From assembly GCF_052078665.1 (NCBI RefSeq), contig NZ_JBQJIK010000005.1:82544-146543 (forward strand): 64,000 nt of DNA. The letters are read 5' to 3'. Within the stretch, counting starts at the first letter, position 1, and each line of letters opens with the position of its first letter. A program made the translations under genes and the position numbers. Below are positions 52,591 to 63,807 of this stretch, one piece after another. The DNA comes from Inquilinus sp052078665. Lineage in GTDB: Bacteria > Pseudomonadota > Alphaproteobacteria > DSM-16000 > Inquilinaceae. The notes under the pieces were generated by a model. That model worked only from the letters and a program-made list of their open reading frames with translations, did not search any database and was not told the origin of the DNA.

Positions 52591-53691
52591 CTACCGCACC
52601 TTCTCGGGCTTGTAGTACTCCGGCGCCCAGCCCTTGCCGGTCCAGCGGAACAGCCGGTTGCCGTCGACCAGCAGGTCGCGCTTGCCGGCGCTGTAGCTCG
52701 GCGCCAGGCCCAGGTCGTGGGCCTTGCCGTCGGCGACCGGGGTCAGCGATTGCGAACCCTCGGCCAGGATCTCCCAGGGGCAGCCGTTCGAATCGCAGTG
52801 CTTGGCGTCGTTCCAGAACACGATCACGTCCGGGGTCAACTGGCCGGGCTTCTCGTCCAGCTCCATCTCGGCCACCTGGAACGGCGCGTCGCGCCAGTTG
52901 ATCACCGCCGGCGACACCATCGGCGCGTAGCGTGCCTCCAGCAGCGGGATCAGCCGGTCGGGGATCGGGCTCAGCCAGCGCAGGGGCGGCGGCGGGCTGG
53001 CCGGGGTGGGCGCGCTCGGCGTCGCCGCGGCGGTGTCGCCCGGGGCGACAGGCGGGGCGGCGCCCGTGGCCGGCGCCGTGGACGGCGCGATCGGGGTCGG
53101 CGCGCCCGGCGTGGCGTCGACGGTCCGGCCGCCGCTGGCGAGATGGGCCACGGTCTCCACCGTCAGCCCGTCGTCCGGCGCCGGCAGGTTGTTCTTCTGC
53201 TGGTAGTCGCGCACCGCCGCCCGGCTGCGCTGGCCCAGGATGCCGTCGACTTGGCCGAGCCGATAGCCCGCCCCGTTCAGGGCGCTCTGCACCGCGCCGA
53301 TCTCGGCCCGGTCGAATTCGACCGTCGGGTTGTCAAAGACATAGGACCCGGCGATGCGGGGCGCGCCGTCGCAGTTCTGCGGCAGGGCGTTCGCCGTGTC
53401 GATCGACGCGCCGCGGCCGTCGAAGCGGATCGCCAGGGCGGCGCCGCTGTTGCTGGTCCAGGTGATGGTGTCGCCGACCGGCTTGGCCATGCCGGACATC
53501 AGGCAGATGCCGCCGCGGCTGGAGCGGTGCAGCAGGAAGGCGACGTTGCCGTCCTGCGTCGGCTGGACCAGCAGCCGGATCGGCGCGTCGCCGCCGGCGA
53601 CATAGGTGCCGGCCTCGATGTTGGCGGCAAAAGCGGTGCCCGCCCAGCCGGCGGTCGCGGCCAGGCAGGCCAGGGCAATGGTGGAACGCAT
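52591..53691 (-). CDS. Exported protein with peptidoglycan-binding domain
   Basis: A 366-residue exported protein. Signal peptide MRSTIALACLAATAGWAGTA, cleavage near AFAAN. An N-terminal beta-rich part with two cysteines (GGICLMSG, NCDGAPR) is followed by a PG_binding_1 domain (IGAVQSALNGAGYRLGQVDG then RSRAAVRDYQQKNNL). A Pro/Ala linker follows, then a C-terminal unrecognised domain with CDSNGCPWEI. ATG 53691 has GGAGAG upstream. It ends one base after the preceding isomerase gene. The function of the C-terminal part is unknown. Confidence 0.85.
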   Translation of the reverse strand: MRSTIALACLAATAGWAGTAFAANIEAGTYVAGGDAPIRLLVQPTQDGNVAFLLHRSSRGGICLMSGMAKPVGDTITWTSNSGAALAIRFDGRGASIDTANALPQNCDGAPRIAGSYVFDNPTVEFDRAEIGAVQSALNGAGYRLGQVDGILGQRSRAAVRDYQQKNNLPAPDDGLTVETVAHLASGGRTVDATPGAPTPIAPSTAPATGAAPPVAPGDTAAATPSAPTPASPPPPLRWLSPIPDRLIPLLEARYAPMVSPAVINWRDAPFQVAEMELDEKPGQLTPDVIVFWNDAKHCDSNGCPWEILAEGSQSLTPVADGKAHDLGLAPSYSAGKRDLLVDGNRLFRWTGKGWAPEYYKPEKVR

Positions 53692-53811
53692 CCGGGGCTC
53701 TCCGTGTCGTCTCGGTCGCTGTGCGAAACGTCCGGGGCACAGGTCCGGTTCCGATTCCCCGCGGGTGACGGCGGCGGCGCGATCGGCTAAACCGCCACAC
53801 TCCCTAGGAAG

Positions 53812-55164
<1,353 letters not shown>

Positions 55165-55166
55165 CC

Positions 55167-56135
55167 ATGGAACTGCCGGCCGCCCTGCGCGTCGCGGTCG
55201 ACCGGGCGCTGGAGGGCGTCGCCCTGGCCGAGCTGTCGGCCGCGGCATCGCGGCTGTCGCAGCGCTACCGGGCCGAGCTGCGCGACGGCCGCTTCCATGT
55301 CGCGGACGACCGCGCGGTCCAGGCCTATCTCGCCACCCGGCTGCCAGCCACCTACGCGGCAATCCGCGCCTGCCTGGAGGCGGTGGCGGAGCGTCGGCCG
55401 GATTTTTCCCCCGCCAGCCTGCTCGACGCCGGCGCCGGGCCGGGCACCGCGCTCTGGGCCGTCGCGGAGACCTGGCCCGAGCTTTCCGCCGCCACGCTGC
55501 TGGAGGGCAGCGCCGCCTTCCGCGACTGGGGCGCCCGGCTGGCCGGGGACGACCTGCCGCCGGCGGACTGGCGCGCCGCCGACCTGGCCCGGCCGCTGCC
55601 GGAGCTGCCGGCGCATGACCTCGTCATCCTGTCCTATGTGCTGGACGAGCTGGCGCCGGACCGGCGCGGCGCCCTGGTCGACGGGCTGTGGGCAACCACC
55701 GCCGACCTGCTGCTGGTCGTCGAGCCCGGCACCCCGGCCGGGTACCGCCGCATCCTCGACGCCCGCTCGCGCCTGATCGCCGCCGGCGGCCATGTCGTGG
55801 CGCCATGCCCGCACGACCGCGCCTGCCCGCTGGTGGAGCCCGACTGGTGCCACTTCGCCCGGCGCGTCGCCCGCTCGCGCCTGCACCGCCAGGCCAAGGG
55901 CGGCGAGGTGCCGTGGGAGGACGAGAAATTCGCCTATGTCGCGGTCTCGCGCCGTCCGGGCGCGCCGATCATGGGCCGCGTCATCGCCCCGCCCCGCGGC
56001 GCCGGCTCCCGCATCGACCTGCGGCTGTGCACGCTGGACGGCGTGGCCGAGCGCACCGTGACCAAGCGCGACGGGGCGCTGCTGAAGACGGCACGGCGCC
56101 TGCGCTGGGGCGATGCACTGGGGGCCGAGCCGTAG
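55167..56135 (+). CDS. Rsm22-family small-subunit rRNA methyltransferase-like protein
   Basis: A 322-residue SAM-dependent protein of the Rsm22 family (linked to assembly of the small ribosomal subunit, in mitochondria and Alphaproteobacteria). SAM loop LDAGAGPGTALWA, then VILSYVLDEL, LLVVEPGTPAGYR and the family's cysteine cluster CPHDRACPL with DWCHFARRVARS and a C-terminal LKTARRLRWGDAL. It starts 2 bp after hisS. Its stop codon lies within a palindromic repeat, and its 3' end is duplicated at 56655-56713. Confidence 0.9.
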   Translation: MELPAALRVAVDRALEGVALAELSAAASRLSQRYRAELRDGRFHVADDRAVQAYLATRLPATYAAIRACLEAVAERRPDFSPASLLDAGAGPGTALWAVAETWPELSAATLLEGSAAFRDWGARLAGDDLPPADWRAADLARPLPELPAHDLVILSYVLDELAPDRRGALVDGLWATTADLLLVVEPGTPAGYRRILDARSRLIAAGGHVVAPCPHDRACPLVEPDWCHFARRVARSRLHRQAKGGEVPWEDEKFAYVAVSRRPGAPIMGRVIAPPRGAGSRIDLRLCTLDGVAERTVTKRDGALLKTARRLRWGDALGAEP

Positions 56136-56212
56136 GTTGGGTTCGCCTCGGCGAACCCAACATGCTGCGGCCCGAACCGATGTTGGGTTCGCGTTCGCGA
56201 ACCCAACCTACG
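56132..56212. repeat. Paired palindromic repeat (REP/BIME-like), TTGGGTTCGC family
   Basis: GTAGGTTGGGTTCGC-CTCG-GCGAACCCAAC and GTTGGGTTCGC-GTTC-GCGAACCCAACCTACG form two hairpins that are also inverted relative to each other, giving matching outer ends. The same outer ends occur at 63721-63807. The Rsm22 stop codon TAG (56133-56135) is part of it. Confidence 0.85.
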
Positions 56213-56259
56213 TGTCCAAAAAACGGTATGATCCTGCGGTAGATCCGAGGGAGATCCGC

Positions 56260-56640
56260 TTGGAATACATTCGGGTTCGGTGGCTTCACGGTTTCCCAAA
56301 TGAGCCAGTGCTGCTCATCAGCGAGCTCGACGAGGCCCGACGGGAAACCCGGAAGATCGAGATCTTTCCGGACGGCTCCACAGGGTACGCCGATAACCGA
56401 GTGGAGCACGGAGGCACCCGGTTGGGTCTGGTTCCTGTCCCGCCGATCGCGGAAATCGCCGCCGACCCCCAGTTCATCCCCGAAGAAATCACATGCCAGG
56501 AGTTCGAGGACGCCTGGAGCCTGCGCATCCATGCCGAACGTGCGGCGCGGGCGGACATCCCCAAGGCGCTGGACATCCTCAAGCGCGCCGGCGTCGGCAA
56601 TCCTCCGGCGAAAGGCGATGCCTTGCCCCGGGGGCGGAAA
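56260..56640 (+). CDS. DUF6881-like small protein, 3' end undefined
   Basis: TTG 56260, with GAGGGAG 6 nt upstream, starts MEYIRVRWLHGFPNEPVLL, then SELDEARRETRKIEIFPDG and a late PQFIPEEITCQEFEDAW, which matches my recollection of the DUF6881 family of about 90-residue proteins. After about residue 90 the frame continues without a stop through unrelated sequence to 57831, out of frame over the glycosyltransferase gene, so the natural stop seems to be lost; the end given is only where similarity can no longer be argued. GC is lower than in neighbours. Function unknown. Confidence 0.6.
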
Positions 56641-56654
56641 CATCAATCGTTCGC

Positions 56655-56713
56655 CGCTGCCGAAGACCGCCCGGCGGCTGAAATGGGGCGACGCGCTCGG
56701 CCCCGGCGCGTAG
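56655..56713 (+). pseudogene. Duplicated 3' end of an rsm22-type gene
   Basis: These 59 bp encode PLPKTARRLKWGDALGPGA then TAG, and align without gaps to the last codons of the complete rsm22 gene (LLKTARRLRWGDALGAEP, stop at 56135), roughly three quarters identical at the DNA level. It is not joined to an rsm22 body. Together with the intact copy it brackets the palindrome and DUF6881-like gene. Confidence 0.6.
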
Positions 56714-56758
56714 CCTTGCGTCACTGCTGCGGTGACCGGCGGCAGGAAAGGGCACATC

Positions 56759-57766
56759 TTGCGCATCGCCATGCTGGCGCCGATCTCCTGGCGCACGCCG
56801 CCGCGCCACTACGGCCCGTGGGAGTTGGTGACCAGCCTGCTGACCGAGGCGCTGGTGGCGCGCGGCGTCGACGTCACCCTGTTCGCCACCCGGGACAGCC
56901 TGACGGCCGGCACGCTGGCCGGCGTGTGCCCGGCGCCTTATTCCGAAGACCCCGCCATCGACGCCAAGGTCTGGGAGATGCTGCACGTCGCCCATGTGTT
57001 CGAGCGGGCGGGCGAGTTCGACCTGATCCACAACCAGGCCGATTTCGTGCCGCTCGCCTTCTCGCGGCTGGTGGCGACGCCGGTGGTGACGACGATCCAC
57101 GGCTTCTCCTCCGACCGCATCCTGCCGGCCTTCCGGGCGTATCAGGACCGGGTCCACTACGTCGCCATCAGCGACGCGGACCGCAGCCCCGGGCTGCGCT
57201 ACGCCGCGACCATCCACCACGGCATCCGGCTGCAGGATTTCCCGTTCGACCCGCAGGGCAGCGACGATCTGCTGTTCTTCGGCCGGATCCACCCGGACAA
57301 GGGCGCGGCGGAGGCGATCGCAGCAGCCCACCGGACGGGGAGACGGCTGGTGATGGCCGGCATCGTCCAGGACCAGGGCTATTACGACAGGGAGGTCGTG
57401 CCCGCGCTCGACGGCCGGTCCGTGCTCTATCGCGGCCCGCTCGGCGGGGCGGACCGCACGGGCGCGCTGGGCGCCGCGCGGGCCATGCTGCACCTGGTCA
57501 ATTTCGACGAACCCTTCGGGCTGTCGGTGGTCGAGGCGCTGGCCTGCGGCACGCCGGTCATCGCCAGCAGGCGCGGCGCGATGCCCGAGCTGATCGACCA
57601 CGGCGTGACCGGCTTCCTGGTCGACAGCGTCGACGAGGCGGTGGCCGCGATCGGCCGGATCGGCGAGGTCGACCGCGCCGCCTGCCGGGCGGCGGTGGCG
57701 GCCCGCTTCACCGTCGACCGCATGGCCGACCGCTATCTGGCGCTGTACCGGTCGATCCTGGGCTGA
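56759..57766 (+). CDS. Glycosyltransferase family 4
   Basis: A 335-residue GT-B retaining glycosyltransferase. TTG 56759 with GGAAAGG 7 nt upstream gives MRIAMLAPISWRTPPRHYGP, the usual start of this subgroup; a GTG at 56732 is possible. Later segments are HNQADFVPLAFSR, TIHGFS, YVAISDADR, FGRIHPDKGAAEAI and LVNFDEPFGLSVVEALACGTPVIA, which holds the E-x7-E nucleotide-sugar motif. Donor and acceptor unknown. Confidence 0.92.
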   Translation: MRIAMLAPISWRTPPRHYGPWELVTSLLTEALVARGVDVTLFATRDSLTAGTLAGVCPAPYSEDPAIDAKVWEMLHVAHVFERAGEFDLIHNQADFVPLAFSRLVATPVVTTIHGFSSDRILPAFRAYQDRVHYVAISDADRSPGLRYAATIHHGIRLQDFPFDPQGSDDLLFFGRIHPDKGAAEAIAAAHRTGRRLVMAGIVQDQGYYDREVVPALDGRSVLYRGPLGGADRTGALGAARAMLHLVNFDEPFGLSVVEALACGTPVIASRRGAMPELIDHGVTGFLVDSVDEAVAAIGRIGEVDRAACRAAVAARFTVDRMADRYLALYRSILG

Positions 57767-57784
57767 GGGTCGACCGGCCCCGCC

Positions 57785-59452
<1,668 letters not shown>

Positions 59453-59659
59453 GGTGGTCCTCTCTTGCTGGGCGGTGCGATGTGCCCTGCAAAGATAGGC
59501 CGTAAGCGACGCCGATGACATGACCGTGCCGCAGGGCAGACGGACACCGCGCGCACGGGCGGCATGGCCGCGGTGGTGGCCAGGGCCGCCCCGCGATGCG
59601 ATGCTGTCCGCGCCAAGCGCCGCATTGACCGCGACCCGCCGAAGGTATTCTCTCCCGCC

Positions 59660-60874
59660 ATGCAAGACGGATTGCCGCCGGACTGGGACTGCCGACCGAT
59701 CGCCGAACGGCATCGCGCCGGGCTGCAGGCGCTCGGCCTCTGGCTGGTCGAGGCGACGCGGCAGCCGGTGCCGGTGAAGTCCCTGTTCCCCGGCTTCTGC
59801 GAGCGTGTGGCCGAGACCATCGTCCCGGCCTGGCGGATCAATCTCGGGCTCGAGGTGCTGCATCCGGAGATCAGCGGCACCATGCTGGTCTGGACCGACG
59901 ACAGCCTGGAGTTCCGCGAGCGGGAGCGGCACCAGATCCTGCAGAGCCCGAGCTATCTCAACAGCCCGACCAAGATCGTCGACGACACCGAGCGGCCCTG
60001 GCGCCGGCGGCTCGACGCCGACGCCAGCGAGATGCCGCTGCTGGAGGAGCTGCGCCAGCTCGGCACCACCGATTTCTTCATCACGCCGCTGCCCTTCCTC
60101 GACACCAGCCGCACCCGGGTCCTGTCCTTCGCCACGCGGCAGCCGGGCGGCTTCGACGACGACGACCTGAAGGCGCTGGACACCGCCGCCCGGCTGTTCA
60201 GCCCCTATGCCGAGCGCCAGGTGTGGAAGCGCATCGCGCTCGACCTGCTCGACACCTATGTCGGCGCCCGCACCAGCCAGCGCATCATCGAGGGCCAGAT
60301 CGAGCGCGGCGAGGTCGACTGGATCGAGGCGGCGATCTGGCTGGCCGACCTGCGTGCCTTCACCCGGCGCAGCGAGGTGCATGCCATCCGCGACGTGGTG
60401 GCGATGCTGAACGGCTGGTTCGGCGACATGGGTGTGGCGATCGAGGCTGAGGGCGGCGAGATCCTGAAATTCATCGGCGACGCGGTGCTGGCGATCTTCC
60501 CGGTGACGGCGGAGACCGACCGCGGCACCGCCTGCGCCGCCGCTTTGGCCGCGGCCGAGGCCTTCTGCACCCAGGTCGACGCCACCAATGCCGAGCGCGG
60601 GCTGACCGGGCCGGACGCGGTCGATTTCGGCATCGGCCTGCATCTCGGCGAGATCGCCTACGGCAATATCGGCGCGGCCCGGCGGCTGGACTTCACCGTG
60701 ATCGGCCCGGCGGTGAACCGCGCCAGCCGGCTGGAGGAGCTGACCAAGACCCTGCGCCGCCGGGTGCTGGTGTCCGAGCCGTTCCGCGACGCCTGCGGCC
60801 GCCCGCTGCTCGACCTCGGCCACCACCCGCTGCGCGACGTCGAAGGCACGCATCGGATCTTCGGCATAGGCTAG
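59660..60874 (+). CDS. Class III adenylate/guanylate cyclase with N-terminal GAF-like region
   Basis: A 404-residue soluble cyclase. Residues about 1-200 resemble a GAF/PAS-type sensor region (FPGFCERVAETIVPAWRIN). The catalytic domain has both metal-binding aspartates: WLADLRAFTRRS and GDAVLAIFP, plus GLHLGEIAYGNIGAARRLDF and VIGPAVNRASRLEELTK with the transition-state Asn/Arg. ATP is the likely substrate by family. It is divergent from the acetolactate-synthase-like gene. ATG 59660 is the best in-frame start though its ribosome-binding site is weak. Confidence 0.92.
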   Translation: MQDGLPPDWDCRPIAERHRAGLQALGLWLVEATRQPVPVKSLFPGFCERVAETIVPAWRINLGLEVLHPEISGTMLVWTDDSLEFRERERHQILQSPSYLNSPTKIVDDTERPWRRRLDADASEMPLLEELRQLGTTDFFITPLPFLDTSRTRVLSFATRQPGGFDDDDLKALDTAARLFSPYAERQVWKRIALDLLDTYVGARTSQRIIEGQIERGEVDWIEAAIWLADLRAFTRRSEVHAIRDVVAMLNGWFGDMGVAIEAEGGEILKFIGDAVLAIFPVTAETDRGTACAAALAAAEAFCTQVDATNAERGLTGPDAVDFGIGLHLGEIAYGNIGAARRLDFTVIGPAVNRASRLEELTKTLRRRVLVSEPFRDACGRPLLDLGHHPLRDVEGTHRIFGIG

Positions 60875-60929
60875 AAGGCCTCAGGCGCGCCCGCGCCTCC
60901 TTCCATCAACAGCGACAGGTCCTGCCGCG

Positions 60930-61970
60930 ATGAAAGCCGTCGTCTTCGAACAGTTCCGCCAGGCGCCGACCATCCAGACCGTGCCCGACCCGTCGCCGTC
61001 GGCGGAGGGCGTCGTGGTCAAGGTCGAGGCGACCGGGCTGTGCCGCAGCGACTGGCACGGCTGGATGGGGCACGATGCCGACATCGTGCTGCCGCATGTG
61101 CCGGGGCACGAGCTGGCCGGCACCATCGTCGCGGTCGGGCCGCAGGTCCGGCGCTGGCGCGAGGGCCAGCGCGTCACGGTGCCCTTCGTCGCCGGCTGCG
61201 GCCATTGCCCGGAATGCGCCAGCGGCAACCAGCAGGTCTGCGAGCGGCAGTTCCAGCCCGGCTTCACCGCCTGGGGCTCCTTCGCCGAATATGTCGCGCT
61301 CGACTTCGCCGACGCCAATCTGGTCGCCCTGCCGGACGAGATCGATTCGGCCACGGCGGCCAGCCTGGGCTGCCGCTTCGCCACCTCGTTCCGCGCCATC
61401 GTCGACCAGGGCCGGGTCCGCGGCGGCGACTGGGTGGCGGTGCATGGCTGCGGCGGCGTCGGCCTGTCGGCGATCATGATTGCCCGCGCCCTCGGGGCCA
61501 ATGTGGTGGCGGTCGACCTGACCGACCAGAAGCTCGACCTCGCCCACCAGCTCGGCGCCACGGCGGCCGTCAACGCCGCGACCTCGACCAATGTCGTGCA
61601 CGAGATCCGCGACCTGACCGGGGGCGGCGCGCATGTCTCGGTCGACGCGCTCGGCCACCCCGCCACCTGCATGAACTCGATCCGCTGCCTGCGCCGGCGT
61701 GGCCGGCACATCCAGGTCGGGCTGATGCTGGACGACCACGCCCGCCCGCCGGTGCCGATGGACCGGGTGATCGCCTATGAGCTGGAGATCCTCGGCAGCC
61801 ACGGCATGCAGGCGTTCCGCTACCAGGCGATGCTGGACATGATCGCGGCCGGCACGCTGGCCCCGCAGAAGCTGATCGGCAGCCACATCAGCCTCGACGA
61901 GGCGGCAGCCGCGCTGACCCAGATGGACCGCTTCGACAGCACCGGCATCAGCGTCGTCACGCGGTTCTGA
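60930..61970 (+). CDS. Zinc-dependent alcohol dehydrogenase
   Basis: A 346-residue MDR-family dehydrogenase. Catalytic zinc ligands: Cys in ATGLCRSDWHGW and His-Glu in VPGHELAG; structural zinc cysteines in CGHCPECASGNQQVC; NAD-binding GCGGVGLSA followed by VVAVDLTDQKL. No signal peptide. It is 55 bp downstream of the cyclase gene. Substrate (alcohol or sugar alcohol) unknown. Confidence 0.94.
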   Translation: MKAVVFEQFRQAPTIQTVPDPSPSAEGVVVKVEATGLCRSDWHGWMGHDADIVLPHVPGHELAGTIVAVGPQVRRWREGQRVTVPFVAGCGHCPECASGNQQVCERQFQPGFTAWGSFAEYVALDFADANLVALPDEIDSATAASLGCRFATSFRAIVDQGRVRGGDWVAVHGCGGVGLSAIMIARALGANVVAVDLTDQKLDLAHQLGATAAVNAATSTNVVHEIRDLTGGGAHVSVDALGHPATCMNSIRCLRRRGRHIQVGLMLDDHARPPVPMDRVIAYELEILGSHGMQAFRYQAMLDMIAAGTLAPQKLIGSHISLDEAAAALTQMDRFDSTGISVVTRF

Positions 61971-61979
61971 GGGCGGGGA

Positions 61980-62267
61980 TCAGGCCTCGTCCCAGGACCA
62001 TGGGCCGCTTTTCTCGACCAACCGTTGCTGTGCGGCCTCGACCCGGGCCCTGTAATCCGCGAGGAAGGGCTCCGGAAGGCTGCGTTCGAGGTAGCCCCAC
62101 AGCCGTGTCAGAGCCCAGAGCTCGCCGTCGTGCCGGACCGCTTCGCGAAGCCGGCTGCCGTTCTCGTCGTCCAGCGTCCGTGCCAGAAACTCGAACAGCA
62201 CGACGGCTTCATCCCGGGTGAGCGCAAGAGGGACCGATCCATCACTGTCCGGCTCCGCTCCGCTCAT
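61980..62267 (-). CDS. Hypothetical protein, 95 aa
   Basis: No family recognised. GAGGGGAAG lies just before ATG 62267. The protein is small, acidic and apparently helical (LTRDEAVVLFEFLARTLDDE, GELWALTRLWGYLERSLPEP). It begins 7 bp after the end of the LysE gene on the same strand, so the two are probably cotranscribed. Confidence 0.75.
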   Translation of the reverse strand: MSGAEPDSDGSVPLALTRDEAVVLFEFLARTLDDENGSRLREAVRHDGELWALTRLWGYLERSLPEPFLADYRARVEAAQQRLVEKSGPWSWDEA

Positions 62268-62274
62268 CTTCCCC

Positions 62275-62907
62275 TCACGCCCGCCCGGCGCCCAGGATCA
62301 GGCGGATGCCCAGCGCGCCCATGACCGAGCCGGCGGCGCGGTCGAACCAGCGCTTCCAGCGCAGATAGACCGCGCGCGGCCGGTCGGCGGAGAACACCAG
62401 GGCGACGATCGTGTACCAGCCGGCCTCGATGGTGAAGATCGCCGGCAGCAGCACGGCGAAGGTCCAGCCCGGCACCTGCGGCGGCAGGAAGGCGGCGAAG
62501 ATGCTGCCATAGACGACCGCGGCCTTCGGGTTGCTCAGCTGGGTGACGGCGGCCAGGGTGAAGGACCGGCGGACGCTGCGCGGCCGGCCGTCCGCCGTCT
62601 TCGGCACCGCGATCGGCTGCGCCGCGGTGTGCCACAGGGCGACGGCGAGCCACAGCAGGTACAGGCCGCCCAGCACCTTCAGCGTCAGGTACAGCCATTC
62701 CACCTGGGCCAGGATCGCCTGCAGGCCGAACAGGCCGAGCCCGCCATAGACCACCCCGCCGACGCCCATGCCCAGCGCGGCCGCCAGCCCGTCGCGGCGC
62801 GACAGGGCGATGGCGGTGCGGGTGACGAAGACGAAGCTGGGCCCCGGGCTGGCCGCGCCGACCACGATGGCGCCGAGGATGCTGAGCAGCGGGATGGCAA
62901 GATCCAT
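62275..62907 (-). CDS. LysE/RhtB-family exporter
   Basis: A 210-residue inner-membrane exporter with six predicted helices. The family start (LLSILGAIVVGAASPGPSFVFVTR) is followed by GLAAALGMGVGGVVYGGLG, a cytosolic loop and LAAVTQLSNPKAAVVYGSIFAAF; the NPKA and SPGP motifs are LysE hallmarks. Usually exports amino acids or homoserine lactones. Substrate unknown. Confidence 0.95.
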   Translation of the reverse strand: MDLAIPLLSILGAIVVGAASPGPSFVFVTRTAIALSRRDGLAAALGMGVGGVVYGGLGLFGLQAILAQVEWLYLTLKVLGGLYLLWLAVALWHTAAQPIAVPKTADGRPRSVRRSFTLAAVTQLSNPKAAVVYGSIFAAFLPPQVPGWTFAVLLPAIFTIEAGWYTIVALVFSADRPRAVYLRWKRWFDRAAGSVMGALGIRLILGAGRA

Positions 62908-63006
62908 GATGTCCTCCTGAGGCCGTCAATCTGTCGGAATCTCGGATCCGAAACCATTCATTCTTGTCCCCCTCCCGCGAGAAACGCGTGGCCCGGCTCC
63001 GGTTAA

Positions 63007-63022
63007 CGCAATGTTCATTGCG
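63007..63022. promoter_or_regulatory. Perfect 16-bp palindrome in a divergent promoter region
   Basis: CGCAATG-TT-CATTGCG lies between the LysE gene (start 62907, minus) and the next gene (63043, plus), 20 bp before that start. A candidate operator for an unidentified dimeric regulator. Confidence 0.45.
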
Positions 63023-63042
63023 CTCATTCGCGATCTTCGTTC

Positions 63043-63699
63043 ATGATACGTTCCATGGAAATGCTGCCTCAGGATTTCGGATTGGAGGACGGGCCGGTCG
63101 ATCCGGACCTGGCCTGGACGCGATGGGCGCTGGGCTCGCTGGGCGAGCTGGTCGAGATCGGCCTCCGCTCGGCCCGGATGACCGCGACGGAGCAGATGGC
63201 GACGCCGATCACGCAGACGAAGCCGGATTTCGCGTTGGCGCAGGTGCGCCTGGCCCGCTCGGTGCGGCTGTCGATCGCGATGACCCAGCGGGTCCGCGAG
63301 AATTATCAGGATCGCAAGGACGGGAAGCCGGAGCCCACGCCCGCGGAGGAAGCGGCCGAGGCCGCGCCGGCCGAAGCCGCTCCGGCTGCTGCCGGGCCGA
63401 AGGATGGCGGGCCCCGCCGGACGGAGCCGCGCGAGTCCCTGACCGAGAGCGAGCGCCTGGAAACCGAGCTCGAGCCGTTCGAGGAGGCGGAGGAGCGCCG
63501 CGACCTGGACGCCGCCTTGCTGCCGCGGGACTGGGACGGCGCCGCCGCCGAGACTCCCGATCGCCTGCCCCCCGATCCCGTGCCCAACGACCCTCTCGAA
63601 GCCGTGGCCGCTCGGCCCGAGCACGACTGGCGCCGTCCGTCGGACGAGTCCGACACCGGCCGGCCCATGCCGAAGCCGTGGAAACCGGACAGCAGCTGA
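63043..63699 (+). CDS. Hypothetical protein, 218 aa, disordered C-terminal half
   Basis: Unrecognised. Residues about 1-90 look folded and helical (DLAWTRWALGSLGELVEIGL, LAQVRLARSVRLSIAMTQRV). From about 90 the chain is Pro/Ala/Glu-rich and likely disordered (EPTPAEEAAEAAPAEAAPAA, later EPFEEAEERRDLD). ATG 63043 is used; ATG 63055 is also in frame. Confidence 0.7.
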   Translation: MIRSMEMLPQDFGLEDGPVDPDLAWTRWALGSLGELVEIGLRSARMTATEQMATPITQTKPDFALAQVRLARSVRLSIAMTQRVRENYQDRKDGKPEPTPAEEAAEAAPAEAAPAAAGPKDGGPRRTEPRESLTESERLETELEPFEEAEERRDLDAALLPRDWDGAAAETPDRLPPDPVPNDPLEAVAARPEHDWRRPSDESDTGRPMPKPWKPDSS

Positions 63700-63720
63700 G
63701 GGCAGGCGTGGCGCGACCGC

Positions 63721-63807
63721 GTAGGTTGGGTTCGCCTTCGAACCCAACATCCCGCCGCCGTCGCAGCCCTTGATCTGTTGGGTTCGCTGCCGCGAACCCA
63801 ACCTACG
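63721..63807. repeat. Palindromic repeat, TTGGGTTCGC family
   Basis: Outer ends GTAGGTTGGGTTCG and CGAACCCAACCTACG match the 56132-56212 copy; the inner arms are TTCGAACCCAAC and TTGGGTTCGC with a longer spacer. It is directly abutted by the group II intron. Confidence 0.85.

Noticed and set aside
59453..60853. In-frame 467-codon extension upstream of the acetolactate-synthase-like gene
   Set aside because: It is antisense to the adenylate cyclase gene and lacks similarity; the ATG at 59452 has a proper ribosome-binding site and family-like N-terminus.
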